Assembly (NCBI GenBank): GCA_934371505.1
Contig: CAKRNW010000004.1
Coordinates: forward strand, 1 to 39,637
Direction of reading: 5' to 3'
Source of the DNA: an uncultured Lachnospiraceae bacterium
Lineage (GTDB): Bacteria > Bacillota > Clostridia > Lachnospirales > Lachnospiraceae
DNA: 39,637 nucleotides
Part shown: one piece after another, positions 1 to 7,143 of the stretch
How the letters are laid out: each line of letters opens with the position of its first letter
Numbering within the stretch: the stretch's first letter is position 1
Made by a program: the position numbers and the translations under genes
Notes under the pieces: model-generated
Told to the model about the DNA's origin: nothing
The model's input: the letters and a program-made list of their open reading frames with translations, nothing else
Databases searched by the model: none

Positions 1-365
1 CCCCACAGCCGGGCAAATCGAAATGGGAAACCCTGCTGGAACAATATACCTCCGTTCATCCTTTTCAGGACGAACGGGTTTACCTTACCATCACACCGGA
101 GGATTTTGTCCTCCTGTCGGAAGCGGATTATCATTTGCGGAGCAATCGTTTTCTTCTTCACGGTTATTATAATTATAAGCATCTTTTGCTGGGGAAGATG
201 CCGGACTCCACCGGAAAAGAAGAATATTACATCGGTGTGCCGGGACTCTTTTATGAACAGGAGAAAAAAATGGCCATCCTCTTTGGCTTTGAAGGGTTTG
301 AATCCCGCACGTTAAGACCAATGGATGGCACATTCGGATATTATATGAAACGTGTTATGCTGTAA
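1..365 (+). CDS. DUF6128-like protein, C-terminal part (5' partial)
   Basis: The reading frame is open from base 3 at the window edge to a TAA at 363-365, giving about 120 residues; the start lies outside the window. The tail is rich in aromatic and charged residues (a YYNYKHLLLGK stretch, then YYIGVPGLFYEQEKKMAILFGFEGFE) and resembles the C-terminal domain of DUF6128 proteins of Lachnospiraceae, whose function is unknown to me. No signal peptide or membrane segment is visible in this part. The stop is only four bases from the stop of the convergent radical SAM gene, and no terminator hairpin is visible between them. The family name rests on recall of the pattern. Confidence 0.6.
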   Translation, partial: PQPGKSKWETLLEQYTSVHPFQDERVYLTITPEDFVLLSEADYHLRSNRFLLHGYYNYKHLLLGKMPDSTGKEEYYIGVPGLFYEQEKKMAILFGFEGFESRTLRPMDGTFGYYMKRVML

Positions 366-369
366 AGGG

Positions 370-1335
370 TTATTGGGGCAGGATTCCTTTACCGTCAAAG
401 GCAGGGATAAAGCTATCCCTATTCACGCCGTCCTCCTGAATAAAGGCCTGTTCAATGCCGATGGAAATGGCGTAATCCACCAGTTCCTCATATTCATCAT
501 CGGTGACGGTACGGTTCAGTTCCGGGAAAGCAGCTACATGGGGAAGGGGTGTGTACTGACGCATGATGCTGATGTAGATTTGCTCCCCGAAGGTTTCATG
601 GAGCCAGGAAAGCACCTGCTTGGAATCCTCCACACAACCGGGAAGAAGAAGATGGCGCACTAAAACGCCTCGTTTCATCAGCACTTCGTCGGAATAGCTG
701 TCCTCTTCCGGATCGCCGGAAAAGAGGGGAGTTCCCACTTGATGTACCATTTCCACAATAGCCCGGGATGCCTGTGCAAAATAGTCACTGCAGTGGGAGT
801 ATCTTGTGGATAACTCACTGGAAACGTATTTACAGTCCGGCATGTAGATGTCGACTAAGCCATGGAGAAGATGCAGGGATTCCACCTTTTCATAGCCACT
901 GGTATTGTATACAATGGGGATGGACAGTCCGGCATCTCTGGCCAGAAGCAGGGCTTCCCGAATCTGCGGAATAAAATGGGTGGGAGTCACCAGATTGATA
1001 TTATTGGCATTCTGCTCCTGTAATTCCAGGAAAATTTCGGACAGGCGTTTGCTGGTAATGAAGAAACCAGTCTCGCCATGAGCGATAGACTGGTTTTGAC
1101 AGAAGACACAGCCCACGCTGCAGCCACTGAAAAATACAGCCCCGGATCCGGATTTTCCGGAGATGCAGGGCTCTTCCCAGAAATGAAGAGCAGCTCTTGC
1201 TCCTCGTAAAATAGCGGTTTCCCCGCAGATGCCTGTCTGCCCTGCCATACGGTTGACTCTGCATTCTCTGGGACACAGGGTACAAGTGCTGAGTAAATCC
1301 GCGGCATGGGAATGAAAGGTCTGAAAATCGGACAT
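370..1335 (-). CDS. Radical SAM protein, PflA-activase-like (COG1313 type)
   Basis: 321 residues. The radical SAM cluster motif CSVGCVFC (Cys72, Cys76, Cys79) would bind the [4Fe-4S] cluster that cleaves S-adenosylmethionine. An N-terminal cysteine group, C18-x2-C21-PRE-C25-VNR followed by GxCG at about residue 37, is typical of the pyruvate formate-lyase-activase-like COG1313 group, where it may hold a second metal site. The substrate is not known. An upstream in-frame ATG exists at 1371, but I choose the ATG at 1335 because AAAGGAGA sits about six bases before it and the extra residues would be translated from the end of the SRP RNA. The gene starts 26 bases downstream of that RNA with no visible terminator between, so it may depend on the SRP RNA promoter. 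Confidence 0.88.
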   Translation of the reverse strand: MSDFQTFHSHAADLLSTCTLCPRECRVNRMAGQTGICGETAILRGARAALHFWEEPCISGKSGSGAVFFSGCSVGCVFCQNQSIAHGETGFFITSKRLSEIFLELQEQNANNINLVTPTHFIPQIREALLLARDAGLSIPIVYNTSGYEKVESLHLLHGLVDIYMPDCKYVSSELSTRYSHCSDYFAQASRAIVEMVHQVGTPLFSGDPEEDSYSDEVLMKRGVLVRHLLLPGCVEDSKQVLSWLHETFGEQIYISIMRQYTPLPHVAAFPELNRTVTDDEYEELVDYAISIGIEQAFIQEDGVNRDSFIPAFDGKGILPQ

Positions 1336-1360
1336 GATGTTCTCCTTTGGATAAAACAAA

Positions 1361-1530
1361 GCCGTACCCACACCCGTTACCTCTACAGTTAACTCCGCCA
1401 GGCACCCTCACGGCACATGGAAAATTCTGCTTAGTGCTGCTGCATTCCTGCCCTGACACGGTTCGTAGACTTCCATTGCGTGAGACCCAAACTTCAACGT
1501 CACTTATAAAGGTCAGCGATGTGGATACGG
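1361..1530 (-). ncRNA. ffs: Signal recognition particle RNA (SRP RNA, Alu-less long hairpin)
   Basis: Read on the minus strand, the apical part carries the conserved helix 8 signature: GTCAGG, a GGAA tetraloop, then AGCAGC (about 1433-1460). This is the Ffh-binding site in all bacterial SRP RNAs. The rest folds as one long rod: ATGGAAG pairs with TTTTCCAT, CTCACG with CGTGAG, ACCTTTATA with TGTAGAGGT, and the ends pair as CCGTATCCACA (1520-1530) with TGTGGGTACGG (1362-1372). Length is about 170 nt, between the E. coli 4.5S form and the B. subtilis scRNA; I see no Alu-type extension. Ends are set by the terminal helix and by the promoter at 1538-1566, and could be off by a few bases. It functions with Ffh in targeting membrane proteins. 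Confidence 0.9.
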
Positions 1531-1537
1531 TTTTTTT

Positions 1538-1566
1538 AGTATAGCCTTTTTATTCAGATTTGTCAA
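1538..1566 (-). promoter_or_regulatory. SigmaA promoter of the SRP RNA
   Basis: On the minus strand, TTGACA (1561-1566), a 17-base spacer, and TATACT (1538-1543): a near-consensus housekeeping promoter as expected for an abundant stable RNA. The predicted start is about 1530, exactly where the terminal helix of the RNA begins. Confidence 0.85.
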
Positions 1567-1588
1567 TGACAGATACTCTGTCATTGAC
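1562..1588. repeat. Perfect 12-bp inverted repeat over the SRP promoter -35 box
   Basis: GTCAATGACAGA (1562-1573), three bases, then TCTGTCATTGAC (1577-1588). The left arm contains most of the -35 box of the SRP RNA promoter. Neither strand has a T-run after the stem, so it is not a normal intrinsic terminator. It may be an operator, or a transcription roadblock between tadA and the SRP RNA gene. A second imperfect repeat (GCAGCCCT 1593-1600 with AGGGCTGC 1625-1632) follows toward tadA. Confidence 0.6.
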
Positions 1589-1675
1589 TTTCGCAGCCCT
1601 AATGGAAGGTTTGCGTTGCAAAAGAGGGCTGCTCACACCTGAATCATTTTCTTACGCAGTCAAACAGCAAGTGTT

Positions 1676-2176
1676 TTACTGCTGATTGGACTGTAATGCT
1701 TTTGTTTCCTTCTCTAACTTGTTGCGGATGCGCAGTTCCTTGAAGAAACGTTTCAGCATGGAGGAACATTCTTCTTCCAGGATACCCCGGTGGACGATTG
1801 CCTGGTGGTTAAACTCCGTCATTTCCAACACATTTAATATCGAACCTGCACAGCCCGCCTTGGGATTCATACAGCCGATAAACACCTCAGGAATCCGCGC
1901 CTGGATAATGGCACCGGCGCACATCTGGCAGGGCTCTAAGGTCACATAGAGGGTGCAGTCCTCCAGACGCCAGTCCCCGGCGAGCTTGCTGGCACGGCGG
2001 ATAGCCGTAATTTCTGCATGTGCCAGGGTGTTTTTATCCGTATTTCTCCGGTTATAGCCACGGGCAATGATTTTGCCCTCCCGGACAATGACGCAGCCGA
2101 TGGGAACTTCCCCCAGTTTGTAGGCTTTCATTGCCTGCTTCATGGCTTCCTTCATATATGCTTCATCTGCTGTCAT
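1676..2176 (-). CDS. tadA: tRNA adenosine(34) deaminase TadA
   Basis: 166 residues. It deaminates A34 of tRNA-Arg(ACG) to inosine. Zinc ligands and catalytic residues are all present: HAE (His53, Glu55) and PCxMC (Cys83, Cys86), with VPIGCVIV near the N terminus as in the cytidine/deoxycytidylate deaminase fold. Length matches the family. The ATG at 2176 follows GGAAGGAA at a normal distance. The C-terminal tail is lysine-rich and slightly longer than in E. coli. It lies upstream of the SRP RNA on the same strand; tadA next to ffs is a familiar order in Firmicutes, though dnaX does not follow here. Confidence 0.95.
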   Translation of the reverse strand: MTADEAYMKEAMKQAMKAYKLGEVPIGCVIVREGKIIARGYNRRNTDKNTLAHAEITAIRRASKLAGDWRLEDCTLYVTLEPCQMCAGAIIQARIPEVFIGCMNPKAGCAGSILNVLEMTEFNHQAIVHRGILEEECSSMLKRFFKELRIRNKLEKETKALQSNQQ

Positions 2177-2247
2177 TGCGGTTCCTTCCCTCTGTTACGA
2201 GCGCCTGTTTTCGTTATCGTAACGGTTTCGTGCATCATTTTCCATTG

Positions 2248-2277
2248 ATTATAACCCGAAGGTATGGGGAAGAACAA
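2248..2277 (-). promoter_or_regulatory. SigmaA promoter of tadA
   Basis: On the minus strand, TTGTTC (2272-2277), an 18-base spacer and a perfect TATAAT (2248-2253), about 70 bases before the tadA start. Confidence 0.6.
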
Positions 2278-2280
2278 GAT

Positions 2281-2323
2281 TTTCCCGGAATTTATTGCAT
2301 TTCCCGGATATTTGTATTAGAAT
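2281..2323 (+). promoter_or_regulatory. Candidate promoter and direct repeat before the MATE exporter
   Basis: TTGCAT (2295-2300), a 17-base spacer and TAGAAT (2318-2323). Two direct repeats of TTTCCCGGA (2281-2289 and 2300-2308) sit on and just before the -35 box, 19 bases apart, and could be a regulator site. Confidence 0.45.
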
Positions 2324-2355
2324 TGCAGTTACCGCGCTTGGTGGAGGAGGTACTT

Positions 2356-3747
2356 ATGAGGAATTTTATGCGTAGATACATTGGAGGCAGAGACTTTTAT
2401 CTGATGGTGCTTCGGGTGACCATACCGATTATGATTCAGCAGGCAATCACCAACTTTGTCAGCCTTCTGGACAACATCATGGTGGGACAGATTGGAACCG
2501 CCCAGATGTCCGGTGTAGCCATTGCCAATCAGTTAATTTTCGTATTCAATATCTGTGTGTTCGGCGCCGTGTCCGGTGCCGGAATTTTCGGTGCCCAGTT
2601 CTATGGAAAAGGAGACCATGAGGGACTGCGGGACACCTTCCGGTTTAAAGTGCTGGTATGCCTGGTATTAAGCCTCATAGCCATGGTTTTATTCTGGACA
2701 CAGAGTGATTTACTGATCAATTTATATTTAAAAGGGGAGGCGGATGTCACCGATGTGTCAGAGGTGCTTCGCAGTGGAAAGGAATATTTGTGGATTATGA
2801 TTCCCGGCATTATCCCCTTTGCCTGGACCCAGTGTTATGCATCCACTTTGAAGGAAACCGGGGAGACAGTACTGCCCATGAAAGCGGGGGTAACCGCAGT
2901 GGCAGTGAACCTGATTTTTAACTATATTCTGATTTTCGGTAAATTCGGTGCTCCTGCACTGGGAGCCAGCGGCGCGGCTATTGCCACCGTGATTTCCCGC
3001 TATGTGGAGCTGATTATCGTCATGGTATGGACACACCGCCACAAAGAGCAGAACAAATGGCAGCATCAGGTGTACCGCACCCTCTTGGTGCGGGGAGAAC
3101 TGGCAAAGGCAATTTTTGTTACCGGAACGCCTCTTTTGATGAACGAGTCCCTTTGGGCAGCGGGAATGGCTCTTCTCACCCAGACTTATTCTCTGCGGGG
3201 AATCTCCGTTATTGCAGCCATGAACATTTCATCCACCATATCCAACGTGTTTAACGTAGTGTTTTTTGCCATAGGAAATGCGGTAGCTATCGTGGTAGGA
3301 CAGCTTTTGGGCGCCGGAAAGATGGAACAGGCGAAGGATACCGACCGCAAGCTGCTTTTCTTCTCCGTGATGAGCTGCTTTTTCATTGGAGCGATTATGT
3401 TTTTGATGGCACCCCTGTTCCCGGATATTTATAATACCGAACAGATCGTCAAAGATTATGCGGTTGCCTTTCTGCGGACTGCAGCCATCTGCATGCCTTT
3501 GAATGCCTTTACCCATGCCAGCTATTTTACCCTGCGTTCCGGTGGTAAGACCATGATTACCTTCCTCTTTGACTCCGTGTTCGTATGGGTGGTGAACATT
3601 CCGGTAGCCTATCTGCTTTGCGTCCACACGGCATTGCCTATCGTGCCCCTGTATTTCATTTGCTGTATGACGGAAGCACTGAAGTGTATCATTGGCTATA
3701 TCCTGGTGAAAAAGGGCGTATGGCTCCACAATATTGTAAGCAAATAA
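2356..3747 (+). CDS. MATE family efflux transporter
   Basis: 463 residues, the usual length of the family. Two tandem MatE halves with about 12 hydrophobic segments; the first half contains NFVSLLDNIMVGQIGTAQMS and GAVSGAGIFGAQFYGKGD, the second half repeats the pattern with GNAVAIVVGQLLGAGKMEQAK. MATE proteins are Na+- or H+-driven antiporters exporting cationic drugs or metabolites; the substrate cannot be read from sequence. I choose the ATG at 2356 because GGAGGAGG (2343-2350) is placed just before it; longer in-frame extension to 2131 would run through tadA and its promoter. It is transcribed divergently from tadA and looks monocistronic. Confidence 0.9.
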   Translation: MRNFMRRYIGGRDFYLMVLRVTIPIMIQQAITNFVSLLDNIMVGQIGTAQMSGVAIANQLIFVFNICVFGAVSGAGIFGAQFYGKGDHEGLRDTFRFKVLVCLVLSLIAMVLFWTQSDLLINLYLKGEADVTDVSEVLRSGKEYLWIMIPGIIPFAWTQCYASTLKETGETVLPMKAGVTAVAVNLIFNYILIFGKFGAPALGASGAAIATVISRYVELIIVMVWTHRHKEQNKWQHQVYRTLLVRGELAKAIFVTGTPLLMNESLWAAGMALLTQTYSLRGISVIAAMNISSTISNVFNVVFFAIGNAVAIVVGQLLGAGKMEQAKDTDRKLLFFSVMSCFFIGAIMFLMAPLFPDIYNTEQIVKDYAVAFLRTAAICMPLNAFTHASYFTLRSGGKTMITFLFDSVFVWVVNIPVAYLLCVHTALPIVPLYFICCMTEALKCIIGYILVKKGVWLHNIVSK

Positions 3748-3748
3748 G

Positions 3749-3775
3749 TAAAGGTTTTACGAAAAAAGTCGATAT
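3749..3775 (+). promoter_or_regulatory. Sigma28 (SigD/FliA)-type promoter
   Basis: TAAA (3749-3752), 15 bases, GTCGATAT (3768-3775). The flagellar sigma28 consensus is TAAA-N15-GCCGATAA/T, so only one position differs. An overlapping TATAAT (3773-3778) could also serve as a sigmaA -10, but there is no good -35 at 16-18 bases. Predicted leader about 65 nt. Confidence 0.6.
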
Positions 3776-3846
3776 AATTCATACAGAGTAAAAGAACCGG
3801 GCCTGGTGAAGTCTCTGAAAAGCAAAACCGATAAGGAGGTTCATGT

Positions 3847-4908
3847 TTGCGAATTAATTCCAGTCAAATAGGAATGGATTCCGTAAGACAGTATTCCTCT
3901 TACTCCGCATGGAAGAAAAGTTCTTCTCTCAGTACGAATCAAAATAATAATTTTCTGGATGAGCAATGGAGTATGGGAGATACAAAAGAGGATATGGATG
4001 ACATATTCTCGGGAACAGGAGGTTCTTTAAACGATCTGTATGACAGCTTTCAAAACGGCCTGACCAATATCCGGGTGACGCGCAGTGATGAAGACCGCAG
4101 TACTTCAGCCATGATCCAGACGATTAAGCAGGAGTGTATCAATTACATTTACCAGCTTTTGTTTGGCAGCCCGCAGAAACCCACATTCAGTTCCATGGCA
4201 GATATTCTCACCGGAAACACCGGTGGAAACCTTACCACTACCCAGTACCTTACCGGCAAAACCCGGTACCTTCACATGGAGAAGGAAAATACATCATTTT
4301 CCACCACGGGAACGGTGCGCACGGCAGACGGACGGGAGATCAATTTCGGTGTGGAAGTGAATATGAGCCGCAGTTTTGCTCAATATTATGAGCAGAATTA
4401 TACCATTGCCGAGGTGCAGGTGTGTGATCCGCTGGTGATCAATCTGGATGGTAATCTTGCAGGACTCTCAGATCAGAAATTTACCTTTGATCTGGACAAT
4501 GATGGGATTCTGGACAACATTTCCCGGCTGAATCAGGGAAGTGGTTATCTGGCATTGGATCGGAATGGTGATGGTGTGATCAACGATGGCAGTGAACTGT
4601 TTGGAACCAGATCCGGTGATGGATTCAAGGATCTGGCACAGTATGACCAGGATGGCAACGGATGGATTGACGAAGATGATGAAATTTTTGATAAGCTTCT
4701 GATCTGGACTCAGGACGAAGACGGCAACGATATGCTCTATCACTTAAAGGATTTAGGTGTGGGTGCCATCTGTCTGGAAAGCGTTTCTACCAACTTCACC
4801 TTAAACGGTGCAAACAACACAACAAACGGTTATATCCGGCAGACCGGCGTTTTTCTCTACGAAAACGGAGAAGCAGGCACGGTACAACATCTGGATGTTG
4901 CAACATAA
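3847..4908 (+). CDS. EF-hand-type calcium-binding protein of unknown function
   Basis: 353 residues. Three DxDxDG-type loops lie in the C-terminal half: DLDNDGILD (about 215), DRNGDGVIND (about 238) and DQDGNGWIDEDDE (about 268), typical of EF-hand/dockerin-like calcium sites. The N-terminal half is Ser/Asn/Thr-rich, starting RINSSQIGMDS, with no signal peptide. The start is TTG at 3847, six bases after AAGGAGGT (3833-3840); an ATG at 3843 runs into a stop after four codons. The sigma28-type promoter upstream and the absence of a signal peptide make a role linked to flagella (for example export through the flagellar apparatus) a reasonable guess, no more. Terminated by the hairpin at 4928-4979. 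Confidence 0.8.
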   Translation: MRINSSQIGMDSVRQYSSYSAWKKSSSLSTNQNNNFLDEQWSMGDTKEDMDDIFSGTGGSLNDLYDSFQNGLTNIRVTRSDEDRSTSAMIQTIKQECINYIYQLLFGSPQKPTFSSMADILTGNTGGNLTTTQYLTGKTRYLHMEKENTSFSTTGTVRTADGREINFGVEVNMSRSFAQYYEQNYTIAEVQVCDPLVINLDGNLAGLSDQKFTFDLDNDGILDNISRLNQGSGYLALDRNGDGVINDGSELFGTRSGDGFKDLAQYDQDGNGWIDEDDEIFDKLLIWTQDEDGNDMLYHLKDLGVGAICLESVSTNFTLNGANNTTNGYIRQTGVFLYENGEAGTVQHLDVAT

Positions 4909-4923
4909 AACAAATTAAAACAT

Positions 4924-4951
4924 GCATAAACCCTCTATTTCCGGCAAAACT
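4924..4951 (+). promoter_or_regulatory. Candidate sigmaF promoter of the SpoIIQ-like gene
   Basis: GCATA (4924-4928), 14 bases, GGCAAAACT (4943-4951). The forespore sigmaF consensus is GYATA and GGnnAnAnT with about 15 bases between. A start near 4959 would fall inside the loop of the terminator hairpin. B. subtilis spoIIQ is a sigmaF gene. Confidence 0.45.
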
Positions 4952-4982
4952 AAGCATACGACCAGGAAATGGAGGGTTTTTT
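4928..4982 (+). terminator. Terminator hairpin that also contains the next gene's ribosome binding site
   Basis: AAACCCTCTATTTCC (4928-4942) pairs over 15 bp, with one G-U, with GGAAATGGAGGGTTT (4965-4979), followed by T6 (4977-4982). It is a good intrinsic terminator for the EF-hand gene. The right arm contains GGAGGG, the Shine-Dalgarno of the gene starting at 4983, and the T-run ends at that start codon. Confidence 0.85.
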
Positions 4983-5837
4983 ATGAGAAAAAAAGAACAG
5001 GTCATTATGCTTACATCTTCACTCTTTGTGTTGACTGCCCTGACGATGACGGGTGTATATGTGAAAGGAAATAATGCAAAGGAGCAGAAAGAGGAATACC
5101 GTCTGGATTTCAGCCAGCTGGAGCAAGGGCAGGATGCGGATGGACTGATGGTAAAAAATCAAAATCCCATGGTGGAGGAAGCCCCCAACAACGATCTGGA
5201 CTATGAGCCGGATTTAGAAGAGGTAGGGTCTGTTAACGTACAAAATCCGGAGATGGAGGTGGCAGAGGTCGCCGAGGCAGACGATACCCGGATGGGGAAT
5301 CCAGAGACTGACACAGAAAATACCTCCGGGAGCGAAGAACAGCAGGAGAGTACAGAAACCGGGGAGGCACAGGAAAGTAACTCCCAGTCTGTAGCCAGCG
5401 TGGAAAAGATGGATTTACACTTTTCCGGGGAAAATACTCTGGCACTCCCGGTGGTGGGAAAAGTGCTGGTGAACTTCAGCATGGAGGAGCCGGTGTATTT
5501 TGCGACTCTGGAGCAGTACCGGCTAAGTCCGGCCATGGTGATTGGCGTCACCGAAGGTACGGATGTGGCAGCCATGTGGGAAGCACAGATTACCGATATC
5601 ACCCACAGTAACGAGCTGGGCAATCTGGTGACCATGTCCTTCGGAGACGGCTATGAGTGTATCTATGGACAGTTGGAAGATTTACAGGTGTCCGTGGGAA
5701 GCTATGTGCAAAAAGGTGACATCATTGGCAAGGTGGCAGCCCCCACCAAATATTACAGTGTAGAGGGTGCCAACCTTTATCTGGAACTGTTAAAGGATGA
5801 AGTCCCGGTTGATCCCATGTCTTATATGGGTGAATAA
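4983..5837 (+). CDS. SpoIIQ-like membrane protein with degenerate LytM (M23) domain
   Basis: 284 residues, nearly the length of B. subtilis SpoIIQ. One transmembrane segment (about 8-27), a long acidic Glu/Ser/Thr-rich linker (about 30-145), and a C-terminal LytM fold (about 150-284) ending KGDIIGKVA...LYLELLKDEVPVDPMSYM. Active M23 peptidases have HxH in GPHLHFEL; here that position reads GANLYLEL, so both zinc-binding histidines are missing and the domain is probably structural. SpoIIQ is a forespore membrane protein that pairs with SpoIIIAH during engulfment. The candidate sigmaF promoter supports that role; the assignment is otherwise inferred from architecture. The ATG at 4983 follows GGAGGG by six bases. 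The next gene starts 14 bases after the stop. Confidence 0.72.
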   Translation: MRKKEQVIMLTSSLFVLTALTMTGVYVKGNNAKEQKEEYRLDFSQLEQGQDADGLMVKNQNPMVEEAPNNDLDYEPDLEEVGSVNVQNPEMEVAEVAEADDTRMGNPETDTENTSGSEEQQESTETGEAQESNSQSVASVEKMDLHFSGENTLALPVVGKVLVNFSMEEPVYFATLEQYRLSPAMVIGVTEGTDVAAMWEAQITDITHSNELGNLVTMSFGDGYECIYGQLEDLQVSVGSYVQKGDIIGKVAAPTKYYSVEGANLYLELLKDEVPVDPMSYMGE

Positions 5838-5851
5838 GGAACAGAAAAGGT

Positions 5852-7075
5852 ATGGCTGTTACTATGAAAAAGAAAACAATCGGTATTTGTAATGGTATGG
5901 TGCTGCCCATGGCGGGTGGCACCTTTACACGTATTCCCAATGGCAGGGTTTTTATTAAGAATGGAAAAATCCTGGCAGTGGGAGAGGGAAACTTTCTGCC
6001 GCCGGAACTGGCCGGAGAAGAGATGCTCTGGCTGGATGCTCATGGTGGAATTGTCATGCCTGGTATCATTGAGGCACACTGCCATATGGGTATCACCGAG
6101 GAAAAGAAAGCAGCCGAGGGGGATGACTGCAACGAAAATGTGAATCCCATCACGCCCTTTCTACGGGCAATTGATGCCATCAATCCCATGGATGCCGCCT
6201 TTGACGATGCGGTGCGGGCGGGGATTACCTGCGCCATGATCGGTCCCGGCAGCTCCAACGTGGTGGGCGGTCAGTTTGCTGTGATCAAGACCAAAGGGCG
6301 GTGTATTGACGACTTGATTGTAAAGGCTCCGGCGGCAATGAAGGTGGCGTTCGGGGAAAATCCCAAGGTAAATTTTTCCGGGATGGGAAAATCTCCCTGC
6401 ACCCGGATGGCGATTGCTGCCCTGCTCCGGGAGGAACTCTTTGAGGCCAGGGAGTATCTTCGGAAAAAAGAAGAGGGCAGTGAGGATTTTACACTGGATT
6501 TTGAAAAGGAGTGCTGGATTCCCGTTTTGAAGAAGGAGATTCCTCTAAAAGCCCATGTCCATCGGGCAGACGACATCCTCACTGCCATCCGCATTGCGAA
6601 GGAATTTGATTTAAGACTGACCCTTGACCATTGCAGTGAAGGGCATCTTATAGCAGAAAAGGTGGCAGAGAGCGGATTCCCGGCAATTTTAGGTCCCGAC
6701 TTATCCAGCCGAAGCAAGATTGAGGTGCAGAACATGGCGTTTAAGACCGCCGGGGTATTAAATCATGCCGGAGTAAAAACAGCCATTACCACAGACCATC
6801 CGGTGTCTCTCATTCAGTCTCTGCCCCTTTGTGCCGGGCTGGCATGTAAGAGCGGACTGTCCTTAGAGCAGGCCTATCTTTCCATCACCTATTATCCTGC
6901 CCAGATTCTGGAGGTAGCGGACCGGGTGGGAAGTCTGGAAAATGGGAAGGATGCGGATATTGCCATCTTTTCCGGAAATCCAATGGAAAGCTTTACGGAA
7001 ACCCTGTATACTATTCTGGAGGGAGAGGTCATCTATGCCCGGAATGAAAAACAAAAAGTACGGAAAAAGTGTTAA
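5852..7075 (+). CDS. Amidohydrolase (imidazolonepropionase-like, COG1228)
   Basis: 407 residues. Metal-dependent amidohydrolase with the N-terminal beta-sandwich entry (GRVFIKNGKILAVGEG), the HxH pair in GIIEAHCHMG, later ligands in KAHVHRADD and LTLDHCSEGH, and the catalytic Asp in AITTDHP, ending with the GSLENGKDADIAIFSGNP strand that closes the sandwich. It belongs to the imidazolonepropionase-related COG1228 group; the substrate is unknown and there is no histidine-degradation gene nearby. The start at 5852 has AAAAGG just upstream; a second ATG at 5864 is an alternative. The 14-base gap suggests cotranscription with the SpoIIQ-like gene, although an unrelated housekeeping role is more likely. 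Confidence 0.88.
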   Translation: MAVTMKKKTIGICNGMVLPMAGGTFTRIPNGRVFIKNGKILAVGEGNFLPPELAGEEMLWLDAHGGIVMPGIIEAHCHMGITEEKKAAEGDDCNENVNPITPFLRAIDAINPMDAAFDDAVRAGITCAMIGPGSSNVVGGQFAVIKTKGRCIDDLIVKAPAAMKVAFGENPKVNFSGMGKSPCTRMAIAALLREELFEAREYLRKKEEGSEDFTLDFEKECWIPVLKKEIPLKAHVHRADDILTAIRIAKEFDLRLTLDHCSEGHLIAEKVAESGFPAILGPDLSSRSKIEVQNMAFKTAGVLNHAGVKTAITTDHPVSLIQSLPLCAGLACKSGLSLEQAYLSITYYPAQILEVADRVGSLENGKDADIAIFSGNPMESFTETLYTILEGEVIYARNEKQKVRKKC

Positions 7076-7104
7076 ATTTTCTTTTCCTGTCCTGGGTTCC
7101 GCGG

Positions 7105-7110
7105 TATAAT
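7105..7110 (+). promoter_or_regulatory. Candidate -10 box before the GH9-like lipoprotein
   Basis: A perfect TATAAT at 7105-7110, 33 bases before the TTG start. The -35 position (about 7082-7087, TTTTCC) matches poorly, so a regulator may be needed. Confidence 0.4.
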
Positions 7111-7143
7111 AAATAGGATTATGAGCAAAGGAGCAACCGTGAT

